The notes: generated by a model not told the origin, from the sequence alone. Positions 45,593 to 55,353 are shown, counted from the stretch's first letter. The stretch is 64,000 bases of DNA from Hyphomicrobiales bacterium (GCA_900471815.1 UICE01000003.1:209558-273557); one strand, 5' to 3'. Made by a program: numbers and translations.

Positions 45593-46498
45593 TTACGGTT
45601 TGAATACATGCTCGCGATGGTAGCGAAGAAAATCGGGATGCGGACGTACGAGCACGTCTTTCGGCAGCATGATTCTGCCGGATTCATTGATCAAATTGTC
45701 TATCTTCGGGTGATAATACCGCGATGACTTCACAATTCGGTAGTCGGATTCAACCGAGATAAAGCCTTTGTCGAAAAGCCAGTGAATGGTCCGTAGTAAT
45801 GGTATTCCATTGCTAACCGCGTCAGGCCCCGAATCTTTAACTGGCTTGATATGGGCGCATTCGACTTCGTGACCGCCATCCTCTGCACGCAGATGAATTC
45901 CCGTCATTGCGCATCTCCATCCGTAAGCTTCCCCCACAGCTTTGCTGAATGTGCGGTCACGCAACGCACGTGAGGTTATGAAACGGCTTCGCAACAAAGG
46001 TTCAGACGGATCTTCTGCAAAGCCAGAGTGGGGGGCGGTGGGGACTTCTGCCTTCTTTTGGTTCATGGGCTCATTGAAAGCCGATTCCATAATTCTGTTG
46101 TACTCTTCAACGGACAGAAGACGTACGCGCTGTTGACTGGCATGTTTGTTCAAACTGCCATCTGATTGCTGCATATTTTGCTCAAAGTAAAACTTGGTGA
46201 GGGCGTCTGGCGATGTGACGCTAAAGGGAACGCTTGGGAATTCACAAAAATCAACCAATTTGGCAGCGCAATACCCATCCTTGCCGACGGAGAATTCCAC
46301 GGAGACGATGCGGGCAGTTGCGAAATATCCTGTCGTTCTATTGCCAAATTCACCAGCTCGCTTGGCTGGCGAATAGTAAATTATCCAGTCATTCAGAACT
46401 AGCTCTACTATAGGTAAGTACTTCTTCTCAAAGTAAAAAAATTCGTGAATTGAAGTTATGGACTCTTGGTTTGATCTGATCTGGAATATTGCGGGCAT
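45593..46498 (-). CDS. HNH endonuclease with N-terminal sensor-like domain
   Basis: A 301-residue putative nuclease. The C-terminal HNH domain shows Cys196 in RCAMTG, the catalytic-type H of VECAHIKPV (~215-216), Asn230 in VSNGIPL and His239 in RTIHWLFDKG. The N-terminal ~100 residues (VELVLNDWIIYYSPAKRAGE, then TTGYFATARIV) resemble an EVE/SRA-like beta domain that could read modified bases. This suggests a stand-alone (methylation-dependent?) restriction-type enzyme, but no methyltransferase or partner gene is adjacent. It may be a defence gene or a housekeeping nuclease. Confidence 0.75.
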   Translation of the reverse strand: MPAIFQIRSNQESITSIHEFFYFEKKYLPIVELVLNDWIIYYSPAKRAGEFGNRTTGYFATARIVSVEFSVGKDGYCAAKLVDFCEFPSVPFSVTSPDALTKFYFEQNMQQSDGSLNKHASQQRVRLLSVEEYNRIMESAFNEPMNQKKAEVPTAPHSGFAEDPSEPLLRSRFITSRALRDRTFSKAVGEAYGWRCAMTGIHLRAEDGGHEVECAHIKPVKDSGPDAVSNGIPLLRTIHWLFDKGFISVESDYRIVKSSRYYHPKIDNLINESGRIMLPKDVLVRPHPDFLRYHREHVFKP

Positions 46499-46620
46499 GC
46501 GATTTGAAAATAACCTGTTGAAACATTGATACGTTCCAAACTTATGGTGTCACGCGACAAGCGAAACTTACCTGCAATTGTATTTTATATAGGCATGCAA
46601 TCCATACATCGGTTGAGCGC

Positions 46621-46878
46621 TCAGCCATACCGCAGCTTGAGGCCAAGAATTGCGAGAATCAGCAGCAGCGTCATTCCGTTCGCTGCCATAACGGGCCATG
46701 ACATGATCATGATGCCATAGCAAAGCCAGAGAAATACACCCAAGGCCAAGGTGATATTTGTCACGAGAGAAATACTCGCCGCATCCCTGTGTCTCACGAT
46801 TTTTATGATCTGTGGAATCCAACCCATGGTGGTTATGACAGCAGCAAGGCTGCCAATGAGTTCAATATGAAGCGGCAC
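46621..46878 (-). CDS. SemiSWEET-like PQ-loop transporter
   Basis: An ~85-residue, three-helix membrane protein (start probably GTG at 46878; TTG codons upstream are alternatives). The PQ-loop signature is MGWIPQIIKIVRHRDAASIS. SemiSWEETs are dimeric sugar uniporters, and this length fits. It has no obvious partner; the neighbouring 46879-46988 gap shows nothing. Confidence 0.8.
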   Translation of the reverse strand: MPLHIELIGSLAAVITTMGWIPQIIKIVRHRDAASISLVTNITLALGVFLWLCYGIMIMSWPVMAANGMTLLLILAILGLKLRYG

Positions 46879-46988
46879 GGCGCGTACTTTCAAAAGAGTT
46901 TTTTGCAAAGAATATATATGCGAGGATTCACTGCGAAATATAGCGGAATCGTGACGTTAGAGTTGCCCGTGCATAACAATTTCTTCTG

Positions 46989-48158
46989 TTATCGTACAAC
47001 ACCTAAAAGTCGTCCCGGCAAGTAGATCACCAGTGACGCTGCACCCGTGATTACCGATGTGCCGTCGGCCAACACAGCCTGTCCTGCCGAGCGTTCATCG
47101 CCATCAAGAACACGTTCGGAAAGCTGACCGCTTCGAGCCATATTCATGAGCGTAGGAGAGCTTGCAAAAACACCGTGCGCGCCCCCATCAAGATCAGAAG
47201 CATCAAGTACAACGATACCTAGTTTTTGCAGCATGGGAATACTTGAGCCATCACCAACGCGCGGGTGCCCGCCAACAATTCGTCCTGATACGTTCAGTGC
47301 CCGATCAGCGCGTGACACCAATACAGTGAAAGGCTTTGGCAACTGGCCTATGTCGGCAACTTGAGCCTGGAAAACGTCGATATCTATATCAGGTGCCGCG
47401 AGCATTACACCTGACATCCGACGGAAAACATCTGTTTGACCATTCTCTGCCAACTCGCGCAGAGCTTCCATAACGACAAATGTACCCATGGAATGTCCGA
47501 CAAGCAGAATCTTGCTGGCTTTGGTTTTGGCGGCAAGTCGCAAGGTTTCAGCCAATCCGTCCCGTCCAAAAGTGGCGCTATCGCGATCATAGACGTAAAG
47601 GCCAAGCGAGCCAGCGGAGGGCCATGAATAGTGAACTGTGACGGCTGGAATGCCAAAATCATAGCTCATTTGAGCTGCGCGAAAGACGCTGTCCGCAAAG
47701 TTGTTGTTGTAGCCGTGCACAAAGATAAAAAGTTCGCGCTGGTTTGCTGGACGTTTTGCAAGTTCAGCATTGATCCTGTCAACGAAGACCGCCCCTGTAT
47801 CGTAAGGCTGGAATGTCGTGGCGGCAAAGTTGCGTGCCGGATTAGGCTTGGTGCTCGATTTTTCTACCTGCCCGTTCTTGTGGGTAGGAGGAATACCAAT
47901 ATCAATCCGGGAGAAATTCAATTTCGGCGAGCGTTTGGCCGAATAAGGCAAAGAAAGATTGTCTGAGCGCTCGCGACTCGTCGCAACAAACACCGGTATA
48001 ACGGCTTTTGGACCAGTCTTGTCGTTGAGAACCGGGGCAGGAATGGCAGCATTGGCTTTGACCACGCCACTTGCATCCAGCCCAAGCACCGCGCGTCCGC
48101 CGCAACCAGACAAAACAAACATGAGAAGCAGTAATGCCGACAAGCGCGAAAGTGTCAT
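46989..48158 (-). CDS. alpha/beta-hydrolase lipoprotein (DUF900 family)
   Basis: A 389-residue lipoprotein: the leader ends LSGC (Cys19), then a DUF900 hydrolase domain with FVHGYNNNF and the nucleophile elbow LVGHSMGTF. It starts at the ATG at 48158, with GGAG ~10 nt before it. DUF900 proteins are esterase- or lipase-like but no substrate is known. It is divergent from no close gene; the 140-bp upstream region is AT-rich and looks like a promoter. Confidence 0.82.
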   Translation of the reverse strand: MTLSRLSALLLLMFVLSGCGGRAVLGLDASGVVKANAAIPAPVLNDKTGPKAVIPVFVATSRERSDNLSLPYSAKRSPKLNFSRIDIGIPPTHKNGQVEKSSTKPNPARNFAATTFQPYDTGAVFVDRINAELAKRPANQRELFIFVHGYNNNFADSVFRAAQMSYDFGIPAVTVHYSWPSAGSLGLYVYDRDSATFGRDGLAETLRLAAKTKASKILLVGHSMGTFVVMEALRELAENGQTDVFRRMSGVMLAAPDIDIDVFQAQVADIGQLPKPFTVLVSRADRALNVSGRIVGGHPRVGDGSSIPMLQKLGIVVLDASDLDGGAHGVFASSPTLMNMARSGQLSERVLDGDERSAGQAVLADGTSVITGAASLVIYLPGRLLGVVR

Positions 48159-48298
48159 GGCTGAACTCCGGACTACCATCACCGAGCTTGAAACAGCAAT
48201 CGCCGATTACTGCAACTGAAATCCCATATTATCTTATAAATTAAACCCGTAATTGCTCACCAGCGTGACAAATTTCCAACATTTAAAGTTGCAAAAAC

Positions 48299-49495
48299 TC
48301 AGACTATCAATGGATTACGTCCCATATTTAAATGGAGTTCATGTCCATGATAGGCATACTCTTCCGCGACCGCTTCGTCCAATTCCACACCAAGCCCGGG
48401 CTCGGACGAGGGAATGACGTAGCCGTTTTCCCATAGAATAGGTTTTTTCAAGATTTTTGCATGAAATCCGCCAAAGGCCTGGATGCACTCCAGGATCAAG
48501 AAATTGGGGCTGCAGGTTGCTAGCTGAATATTTGCTGCGCCCACAATTGGCCCGCAATAAAGATGCGGGGCAATTTGCGCATGAAAGGTCTCGGCCATAC
48601 CGGCGATCTTTTTCGCTTCGAGTAGACCACCAACACGCCCGAGATTCATCTGGAGGATATTAGCCGCCCGGTTCACCAGCAAGCGTTGGAACTCATATTT
48701 GGTGGTCAGACGTTCACCGGCGGCGATCGGGATAGAGGTGTGTTGCTGAACATATCCCATATTTTCCGGCATATCGGGCGGCACGGGCTCTTCCAGCCAC
48801 AATGGATCATAGGGCTCAAGCCGCTTGGCAAGCCGCACAGCGCTGGTGGGGGTCATCTGTCCATGGGTCCCGAACAGGAGATCGGCCTTTGCACCGACTG
48901 CATCACGCACAAGCCGCACAAATTTTTCACCTAGTTCGAGATGTTCCAGAGACAACTGGCGTGGGTCGAACGATGTATAGGGGGCAACGGGGTCAAATTT
49001 CACTGCCGTATAGCCTTGCGCGACATACTCCGCTGCCCGTTCTGCGGAAGCCTCGGCGTTCCAGTATATATCGGCAGTTTCGCCAAGCTCCGGCTTTGGA
49101 TAGATATAGGTATAGCTGCGCAATTTATCGTGGACTCGGCCGCCGAGCAGTTCGTAAACAGGTTTATCGGCTTCTTTGCCAATGATATCCCAACAGGCCA
49201 TCTCAAGTGCTGACACGGCCCCCATGACAGTAACGTCCGGGCGCTGCGTAAATCCGCCGGAATAGGCACGTCTGAAGAATTTCTCAATGTGATGCGGGTC
49301 TTCGCCAATAAGCCAGCGTTCGGCTATATCCTCCACCACTTTCCGCATAATTTGCGGGCTGATCGTGGAGTTATATGCCTCGCCATAGCCTATAACACCG
49401 GAATCTGTGACTAATTTGACGAAAAGAAACCATGTGCCTCCAAATGAAGGCGGTGGATTGCCGACAACGAAAGTTTTGACATCGGTAATTTTCAT
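48299..49495 (-). CDS. enolase-superfamily sugar-acid dehydratase
   Basis: A 398-residue mandelate racemase/muconate lactonizing enzyme-family protein from the ATG at 49495 (GGAG just before). Acid-sugar dehydratase-type ligands are seen: Asp in AVKFDPVAPY, His in GTHGQMTP, Glu in WLEEPVPPD, Glu in AGERLTTKY, and His in AQIAPHLYCG. This fits a D-galactonate/gluconate-type dehydratase group. I do not assign a substrate. No transporter or kinase for the pathway is next to it. Confidence 0.82.
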   Translation of the reverse strand: MKITDVKTFVVGNPPPSFGGTWFLFVKLVTDSGVIGYGEAYNSTISPQIMRKVVEDIAERWLIGEDPHHIEKFFRRAYSGGFTQRPDVTVMGAVSALEMACWDIIGKEADKPVYELLGGRVHDKLRSYTYIYPKPELGETADIYWNAEASAERAAEYVAQGYTAVKFDPVAPYTSFDPRQLSLEHLELGEKFVRLVRDAVGAKADLLFGTHGQMTPTSAVRLAKRLEPYDPLWLEEPVPPDMPENMGYVQQHTSIPIAAGERLTTKYEFQRLLVNRAANILQMNLGRVGGLLEAKKIAGMAETFHAQIAPHLYCGPIVGAANIQLATCSPNFLILECIQAFGGFHAKILKKPILWENGYVIPSSEPGLGVELDEAVAEEYAYHGHELHLNMGRNPLIV

Positions 49496-49655
49496 GGCTT
49501 CTCCAGACATTTGCCTTACAAGAGACTATGCGAGGCTTGACCTACTGCGGAAACCGCGTAACGACCCGGGATATCAGGTTTCCGACAGTTTCCGGACAAG
49601 ATGGCGGCAACCAGAACAGAGAAGATACATAATTAAATTGCCTTGGAGACTGTAA

Positions 49656-50045
49656 ATGACCGAACAGACCCAGCCTATCGGCGAGTTGACGCTTCGTACA
49701 CTGGCTATGCCCGCAGACGCCAATGCAGCAGGCGATATTTTTGGCGGTTGGGTTATGGCGCAGATGGATTTATCCTGCGGTATCCGGGCGGCGGAACGGG
49801 CGAGGGGCCGCGTCGTAACCGCTGCTGTTAAGGAAATGGCCTTCGCCAAGCCGGTCAAGATCGGGGATACGCTTTGCGTTTATACCCATATTTCTCATGT
49901 CGGGCGGACATCAATCACTCTTAAGGTCGAGGCTTGGGCACAGCGCTATCTTTCCGATTTAATGGAACGGGTTACTTATGCCGACTTTGTGATGGTTGCG
50001 CTCGACAAAGAGGGTCACCCCACACCCGTGCCAGCAGAAATCTGA
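49656..50045 (+). CDS. acyl-CoA thioesterase, YciA type
   Basis: A 129-residue hot-dog thioesterase. The catalytic-type segment is ANAAGDIFGGWVMAQMDLSC, with Asp/Gly as in YciA. KPVKIGDTLCVYTHISHVGR is typical. It cleaves acyl-CoAs of medium to long chain in homologues, and is regulated by CoA in E. coli. It stands alone; GGAG lies 8 nt before the ATG. Confidence 0.85.
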   Translation: MTEQTQPIGELTLRTLAMPADANAAGDIFGGWVMAQMDLSCGIRAAERARGRVVTAAVKEMAFAKPVKIGDTLCVYTHISHVGRTSITLKVEAWAQRYLSDLMERVTYADFVMVALDKEGHPTPVPAEI

Positions 50046-50105
50046 TGGCTGCGTGGGTTCTGACCACGTAATTTGCGATCGGATGGCATGCAAATGTCAA
50101 ATTTG

Positions 50106-50528
50106 CTAGCCTTGACTGCCGATCATATATTTATCCCAGAAACCGGACTGGGCTTCGATCTGTTCAACCACGTCAATCCACAGACCCGATGGATCGTGGA
50201 AACCGAAACGCCGTTGGCCGAATGGTTCGTCGGTAATTGGATATTCGACTTTCAGGCCGGTAGCGCTAATTTTTTCAAAGGCCGCTTGAGCATCGTCAAC
50301 CTGCAGTTCAAAGCATATTCCGGTCCCGCTAAAACTCTCCGAGCCCGGAGGCGATGATGGATGATCAGGGGTCATGAAGGCAATGGACGCTGAGCCTTCC
50401 TCTGCTGAGAGCCATGAAAACCATGTGCTGTCAAAACCGCTGACGAAGCCCAGATGTTTAATCCAGAAATCCCGGCACGCCTCTTTTTGAGAAGTGATAA
50501 TAATGGGATAGCGGTCGGTAAAATTCAT
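50106..50528 (-). CDS. VOC-family (glyoxalase-like) protein
   Basis: A 140-residue protein with one vicinal-oxygen-chelate module pair (YPIIITSQKEACRDFWIKHL; GFDSTWFSWLS; GTGICFELQVDDAQAAFEKI; FGFHDPSGLWIDVVEQIE). The metal-ligand His/Glu pattern is only partly clear: the end shows FHDPSG and VE. Such proteins include bleomycin-resistance-like and glyoxalase-like members; no substrate can be given. It is convergent with the YciA gene. Confidence 0.8.
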   Translation of the reverse strand: MNFTDRYPIIITSQKEACRDFWIKHLGFVSGFDSTWFSWLSAEEGSASIAFMTPDHPSSPPGSESFSGTGICFELQVDDAQAAFEKISATGLKVEYPITDEPFGQRRFGFHDPSGLWIDVVEQIEAQSGFWDKYMIGSQG

Positions 50529-50787
50529 TGCATTCTCCGCGACGTTACGAGTCAGCCGGCATTTAACACGATAGGCAAAAGCCGGAGCAAGCCCTGTTTG
50601 TCAGGAGCGTTTGTCGAATGAACTCTTTTTGAAAGAATGTTCGGCTTTATTGGTCAAAGAGTGTGCTGGTGACAGAGGAAAATGTCTCTGCAATAAGGTA
50701 TTATAAGATTTTTGCGGCATACAAGAGCCGTTGCCGTAAACTGTGATTGTAGTGGCGTGTTCTTTTTTTGATTTCATGAGGTGAAGA

Positions 50788-51972
50788 GTGGTTTTTTCGG
50801 GTGCAATTCGTGACTACTCCCGCAAGAAGAATGCGAAAGATAGCTCAAAGGTCGATTTCGTAGAGCTGTTCTTTGATCTGGTATTCGTATTCGCCATCAC
50901 GCAGATTTCGCACCTGCTTCTGCACGATCTGACATTGAAAGGCCTCGTTGAAAGCGCGCTCCTGCTCGCGGCAGTGTGGTGGGTTTGGGTTTACACTACA
51001 TGGGTGACAAACTGGATGGACCCTTCCAAACCGCCGATACGCGCCATGTTGTTTGTTCTTATGCTTGCCGGGCTGGTGCTTTCCACGTCCATTCCAACAG
51101 CTTTTGGCGAGCGCGGCCTGATTTTTGCGATTGCTTTTGTATTCATGCAACTTGGAAGGTCGCTGTTTATGTTATGGGCGGTTCGCCGTCATAACCAAAG
51201 CAATTTCCGCAATTTTCTGCGTATTTCGATATGGCTGGCAATATCGGGAATGTTCTGGATCGCTGGCGGACTCGCTGACCCTGAACATCGAATATTCTTT
51301 TGGGGCTTGGCGTTGGCGGTTGAACTTGGCGGACCGGCACTTGGTTTCCGTACGCCGGGATTGGGTTCATCCACTACAGCGGATTGGGACATTGATGGCG
51401 ATCACATGGCTGAACGCGCAGCTCTGTTCATCATTATCGCGCTCGGAGAATCCATTCTTGTTTCAGGGGCGACCTTTGCCGAACAACACTGGAATCTCAT
51501 TTCTTTCTCCGCATTTCTGACGACATTTACGGCGTCAGTCGCAATGTGGCTGGTCTATTTCAATGTCGGGCAATCAGCGGCTCACCATAAGATCACGGCA
51601 ACGGACGATCCAGGTCGTGTTGCCCGCATTGCTTATACCTACATTCACGTCCTTCTGGTTGCAGGAATCATCGTGGTTGCTGTGTCTGATGAACTGATAC
51701 TTGCTCATCCATCCGGTCACATTGAGACAGCGACCATATGGACATCAATCGGCGGAACAGCTCTCTATCTGTTGGGAAACTTGCTGTTCAAATTCTATAT
51801 TGCCGGGCGCCCGCCATTGTCCCATATGGTGGGGCTGGGCTTGTGTGCAGTACTTGCTTGTTTTGCCAGCCATATGTCGCCGCTCATGCTAGGCCTTCTC
51901 ACCAGCCTCATTTTGATCATTGTGACGATCTGGGAATTGAAAGGCAGGCCCAACGACCAACACCACGCCTAA
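50788..51972 (+). CDS. low-temperature requirement protein A (LtrA) family
   Basis: A 394-residue membrane protein with ~10 helices, starting at a GTG preceded by GAGGTGAA. The LtrA signature is DFVELFFDLVFVFAITQISH (~22-41). LtrA was found in Listeria as needed for cold growth, but its biochemical function is unknown. Its stop overlaps the stop of the convergent extensin-like gene by 4 nt. The 259-bp upstream gap is AT-rich with a TTTTTTTG stretch and no gene. Confidence 0.85.
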   Translation: MVFSGAIRDYSRKKNAKDSSKVDFVELFFDLVFVFAITQISHLLLHDLTLKGLVESALLLAAVWWVWVYTTWVTNWMDPSKPPIRAMLFVLMLAGLVLSTSIPTAFGERGLIFAIAFVFMQLGRSLFMLWAVRRHNQSNFRNFLRISIWLAISGMFWIAGGLADPEHRIFFWGLALAVELGGPALGFRTPGLGSSTTADWDIDGDHMAERAALFIIIALGESILVSGATFAEQHWNLISFSAFLTTFTASVAMWLVYFNVGQSAAHHKITATDDPGRVARIAYTYIHVLLVAGIIVVAVSDELILAHPSGHIETATIWTSIGGTALYLLGNLLFKFYIAGRPPLSHMVGLGLCAVLACFASHMSPLMLGLLTSLILIIVTIWELKGRPNDQHHA

Positions 51973-52907
51973 CGACAGGAACGCTTTCCACTGCGACGAT
52001 CCATAAGGTCAAAATGGAAATGGTCGCGGTGGAAGATGTCGTAGCCTGGCCCAAGGACCGTGGTGAAGTAATTACAGGCGTCCGAGCGCACGCTATTGAG
52101 CAAGCCGCGCTGGCGAAATGAGAACAATCCCGGCTTTTGAACTTTAATGTCCTTCCCATTGTTCAAAGTGACCTTGGCAATATCCAACGCATTTCCCTTT
52201 GAATGCTCCGACATGGCCCGTCCACGCTGATTGCTCATTGTGCGGCAGGAATAACTGGATGCCTGATGAATCGTATTGATGCCTGAGAGGTAACGCAGAC
52301 GAGTGGAGGGTGACAGATCGCCTTTAACCCATTTGGCGAAGGCGAGTGTCATTTGACAATTCAGGGTGGCGGCTGGTTTCAGTTTTATTCGCCCGCTGGC
52401 AAATCCGCTGACCTTTAGAGGATGGTCGATTCGGCAAACACCGCCATCATTAATCGGCTCTCGTTCCTGGAAAACCACGCCGAGCCGTTTTAGCTGTGTT
52501 CGGCATGAAACCTCGCTACCTGACATTGCAAATGTGCTTTCACCGCGCGATATCGGATCACTGATGCTGCCGGGATAACCATAACTTTCTTCGGAAGCGT
52601 TTTCACTGTTTTGCACGGGCAGCTCTTCAGCCCGGGAAAGCGGTTGCATTCCATCTTCAGGCTGCTCGGTTTGTTCCGTTTCGGTGGGCGCAGGAGCAAC
52701 AGTTACGACCTGCTCATAGTTCTCTTCAGCCTTGGGCTGCATATCCTGCTGCGGTTGTGTGGCGATCACGTCTTGCGGATTGCCGACATCGGCGGAGGGG
52801 CGTCTGACATCCCCCATTCCGCACGCACTTAAAGAAGCCGAAAGCGTTAAAGCGGCAAAAGTCAAAAGACGCCAAGAGCGCTTGGGGGACGACAACGCAA
52901 AACTCAT
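51969..52907 (-). CDS. extensin-family (peptidase-like) lipoprotein
   Basis: A 312-residue lipoprotein from the ATG at 52907: the leader ends LSAC (Cys29), then a ~95-residue Gln/Glu/Pro-rich linker. The C-terminal extensin-like domain (Pfam extensin-like_C) has AMSEHSKGNALDIAKVTL and YDIFHRDHFHFDLMD, whose His/Asp residues match M15-type metallopeptidase ligands. A role in cell-wall remodelling is likely but unproven. It shares its last 4 nt with the convergent LtrA gene (CTAA). Confidence 0.85.
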   Translation of the reverse strand: MSFALSSPKRSWRLLTFAALTLSASLSACGMGDVRRPSADVGNPQDVIATQPQQDMQPKAEENYEQVVTVAPAPTETEQTEQPEDGMQPLSRAEELPVQNSENASEESYGYPGSISDPISRGESTFAMSGSEVSCRTQLKRLGVVFQEREPINDGGVCRIDHPLKVSGFASGRIKLKPAATLNCQMTLAFAKWVKGDLSPSTRLRYLSGINTIHQASSYSCRTMSNQRGRAMSEHSKGNALDIAKVTLNNGKDIKVQKPGLFSFRQRGLLNSVRSDACNYFTTVLGPGYDIFHRDHFHFDLMDRRSGKRSCR

Positions 52908-52996
52908 GTCACCACTTCCTTTTGCCCGAAATCGGGTCAATTGCACGCAAAAATAGCGTCAAATTGTAAAGGAATAGTCAGCGGCCCCGTTAAGGC

Positions 52997-53902
52997 TTAT
53001 GGCGAGACTGAGGCTCGATCCATTGAAGATCGGTTCCGCAAAGCTGGAATAAGCTCTACGGCGATCATGGCGGTGAATATGAGCGCACAGCCAATTGCTC
53101 CACGAAATGATATTGTCTCGCCAAGAAGCATTGCCCCGAAAAGCGCCGCGAAAAGTGCTTCGGATGACAGCATGATCGCGGCCTGCGCGGATGTTGTGAA
53201 GCGCTGTCCAACTGCCTGCAGAGTAAAGGCGATACCGGAAGAAAAAATGCCGGCAAAGATAATGAGAGGCGCAACCGAAAGAATATCGGAAACACTGCTG
53301 CGCTCGGTGCCACTTGAAATAATCAAGCCAAGCGCAGCGCAGACGAGAAATTGCACGAGCGACAACATAATCGGTCGACCGCTTTTAACAGCGAGCCGGT
53401 TGATGAAGATAATCTGCAGCGCCCAGAAGGCCGCGCAAGCTATGGTCAGCCAATCGCCGACAGACAGTCCTTCTACATTGCCTCCCGATAGCAAGTAAAT
53501 TCCGGCTAGAGCAGTCAATGCGCAAGGCCAAACGATCGGGTGAGGCCATTGCCAGAACAGGACAACCGCTAGGAAGGGCACCATCACCACATAAAGACCA
53601 GTGAGAAAGCCTGAGTTTGTGACGGAGGTTGTTTCCAAACCAACCTGCTGCAGCGCGGCACCAGTGAAAAGCAGTGTCCCGATGAAAATGAATCCCAAAT
53701 AATCCTTTGGTTCCAGCTTCCCGGTTGCAAGGCGTGCCTCGCGAAATGCAAGCGGTGTCACGGTAAGAGCAGCCAGAAGAAACCGCAGTCCGATGAACAT
53801 AAAAGCTTCCACGCCCCGCATAGCACTTGATTGAGCGACGAAACCAAGACCCCAGATGGCTCCGGCTGCAAGAAGAAGTAAATTGGCACGCCCGCGCGTC
53901 AT
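52997..53902 (-). CDS. EamA/DMT-family transporter
   Basis: A 301-residue protein with ten hydrophobic helices and two EamA repeats. I start at the ATG at 53902 (MTRGRANLLLLAAGAIWGLG), with GGGG 6-9 nt before it. An open frame continues to 53980, but that stretch overlaps the sugar-dehydrogenase end and looks non-native. Drug or metabolite exporter by family; substrate unknown. It lies downstream of the sugar dehydrogenase on the same strand, so they may be co-transcribed. Confidence 0.88.
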   Translation of the reverse strand: MTRGRANLLLLAAGAIWGLGFVAQSSAMRGVEAFMFIGLRFLLAALTVTPLAFREARLATGKLEPKDYLGFIFIGTLLFTGAALQQVGLETTSVTNSGFLTGLYVVMVPFLAVVLFWQWPHPIVWPCALTALAGIYLLSGGNVEGLSVGDWLTIACAAFWALQIIFINRLAVKSGRPIMLSLVQFLVCAALGLIISSGTERSSVSDILSVAPLIIFAGIFSSGIAFTLQAVGQRFTTSAQAAIMLSSEALFAALFGAMLLGETISFRGAIGCALIFTAMIAVELIPALRNRSSMDRASVSP

Positions 53903-53976
53903 GATATCCCCATTGATTGTAACGGCTAAAGCGTCGACGCCATCTCTATCCACTGGGATGGAACACGGCAAGCGCA

Positions 53977-55122
53977 TCATCCATCAGAAGCGCGGGTCAG
54001 CCTGATAATTTTTCCATTGCTCGCATCTGTAAGCAGATAGACTGATCCATCCGGCGCTGCGCGCACATCCCGGATACGTCCGAACTCTCCCTCGAAGAGC
54101 CGTTCTTCGCCCTTCATCTTGCCCTTCTCGTCGCGGTCAAGACGTACAAGCATTTCAAATTTGAGGGCGCCTGCAAGCAAATCACCCTTCCACTCTGGAA
54201 ACATATCGCCACTGTAAGCGACTAGGCCCGATGGCGCGATTGACGGATCCCAATAATATAAGGGCTGTTCGTAACCTTCGGCTGCGGTGCCTTGGCCGAT
54301 TTTTGCTCCCGAATAGTCCACCCCATAGGTTATTACCGGCCAGCCATAGTTCTTTCCGGCTTGCGGCTGATTGATTTCATCCCCTCCCTTTGCGCCATGC
54401 TCGAGGGTGAGCAAAGAGTGGGTTAATGGATCCCATGTTGCGCCCTGCGGATTGCGATGGCCCTTGGACCAGATTTCCGGCAAAGCCTTTTTTCCGTCTG
54501 CATAAGGATTGTCAGAGGGAATTGTCCCGTCCGCATTGACGCGCAATACGGAGCCGGCATGGTCCATGTAGTCCTGTGCCCGCTCTTGCTCGCCCCGTTC
54601 ACCCATCGTGACAAACAGCTTGCCGTCGGGCGAGATTACGATCCGAGAGCCAAAATGTTGACCCTTGTTTGTTCTTTTGCTCATCGACACCAGGGTACGA
54701 ACGTTTTCAAGTTCAGTACCATCAGAACCGTACACGAGCTTCGCGCTGGCAAGGGCCGTGCCCGCGCCACCTTGGCCGGGCTGGGAGTAAGTGAAGTAGA
54801 TCGTATTACTGGTCGAAAAATCTGGGGCTAAGGCTATGTCAAGTAGTCCGCCTTGGCCATTTGCCCAGACTTCCGGAACATTTTCGATAGGCTCGGAGAG
54901 TTTCCCTTGCTTGACTAGCCTCATTGTTCCCGAACGTTCGGTCACGAGCAGCGAGCCGTCAGGCAAAAATGCGAGGCCCCATGGGTAATCGAGACCATCG
55001 GCGATGGTTTCTGCGGAGACGGTGACAGTCTGGGTTTTGAAATCCTTTGCTTCTGCCGGTAGTGATAGCGCGGAAAGAAGTGCCGACAGGCTTGCGGTCA
55101 TTACTTTACAATTCCGTCTCAT
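53977..55122 (-). CDS. PQQ-type soluble aldose sugar dehydrogenase (Asd/GDH family)
   Basis: A 381-residue exported beta-propeller protein with a signal peptide (to ~25, ending PAEA). GLDYPWGLAFLPDGSLLVTE opens the glucose/sorbosone dehydrogenase domain, and GHRNPQGATWDP and LLTLEHGAKGGDEIN hold PQQ/Ca-site residues. It oxidises aldoses to lactones in the periplasm, using pyrroloquinoline quinone. It is divergent from greA; the 285-bp gap serves both. Confidence 0.88.
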   Translation of the reverse strand: MRRNCKVMTASLSALLSALSLPAEAKDFKTQTVTVSAETIADGLDYPWGLAFLPDGSLLVTERSGTMRLVKQGKLSEPIENVPEVWANGQGGLLDIALAPDFSTSNTIYFTYSQPGQGGAGTALASAKLVYGSDGTELENVRTLVSMSKRTNKGQHFGSRIVISPDGKLFVTMGERGEQERAQDYMDHAGSVLRVNADGTIPSDNPYADGKKALPEIWSKGHRNPQGATWDPLTHSLLTLEHGAKGGDEINQPQAGKNYGWPVITYGVDYSGAKIGQGTAAEGYEQPLYYWDPSIAPSGLVAYSGDMFPEWKGDLLAGALKFEMLVRLDRDEKGKMKGEERLFEGEFGRIRDVRAAPDGSVYLLTDASNGKIIRLTRASDG

Positions 55123-55310
55123 GCCTCGACCTCCTCTAAATTTGGCATTGCGTTGCGATTTTGCATGTAATCCAGGTCACCGTCGTCTCACAGTGGTGTG
55201 AATTGGCTCGTTTCGTGCCTGAAATCATGTAAGCGTAACGTGGGTGCGACTTTTTCCACTTTCTTCGTGAAATTGCGGCAAACAGTGCTATATTAAAGAA
55301 CGAATGACTG

Positions 55311-55353
55311 AACGGTTCCGAAGTCTTTGAACTTTGGCGACCGTTTTCTTTTT
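55311..55353 (+). terminator. terminator-like hairpin in the greA leader
   Basis: AACGGT (55311-55316), CC (55318-55319) and AAG (55321-55323) pair with CTT (55332-55334), GG (55336-55337) and ACCGTT (55340-55345). The stem is followed by TTTTCTTTTTG. It lies ~17 nt after a TATATT -10-like box (55289-55294) and ~55 nt before the greA start. It could terminate a ~50-nt leader RNA. Confidence 0.55.

Noticed and set aside
48157-48219. 20-codon plus-strand frame MAELRTTITELETAIADYCN overlapping the DUF900 lipoprotein start
   Set aside because: It lies across the start and leader of the minus-strand gene, and no ribosome site is visible. A chance frame.
40644-50528. Possible horizontal island (TetR, MFS, HNH, dehydratase)
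   Set aside because: No tRNA, integrase, IS, direct repeats or clear base-composition break. Gene content could be ordinary chromosome.
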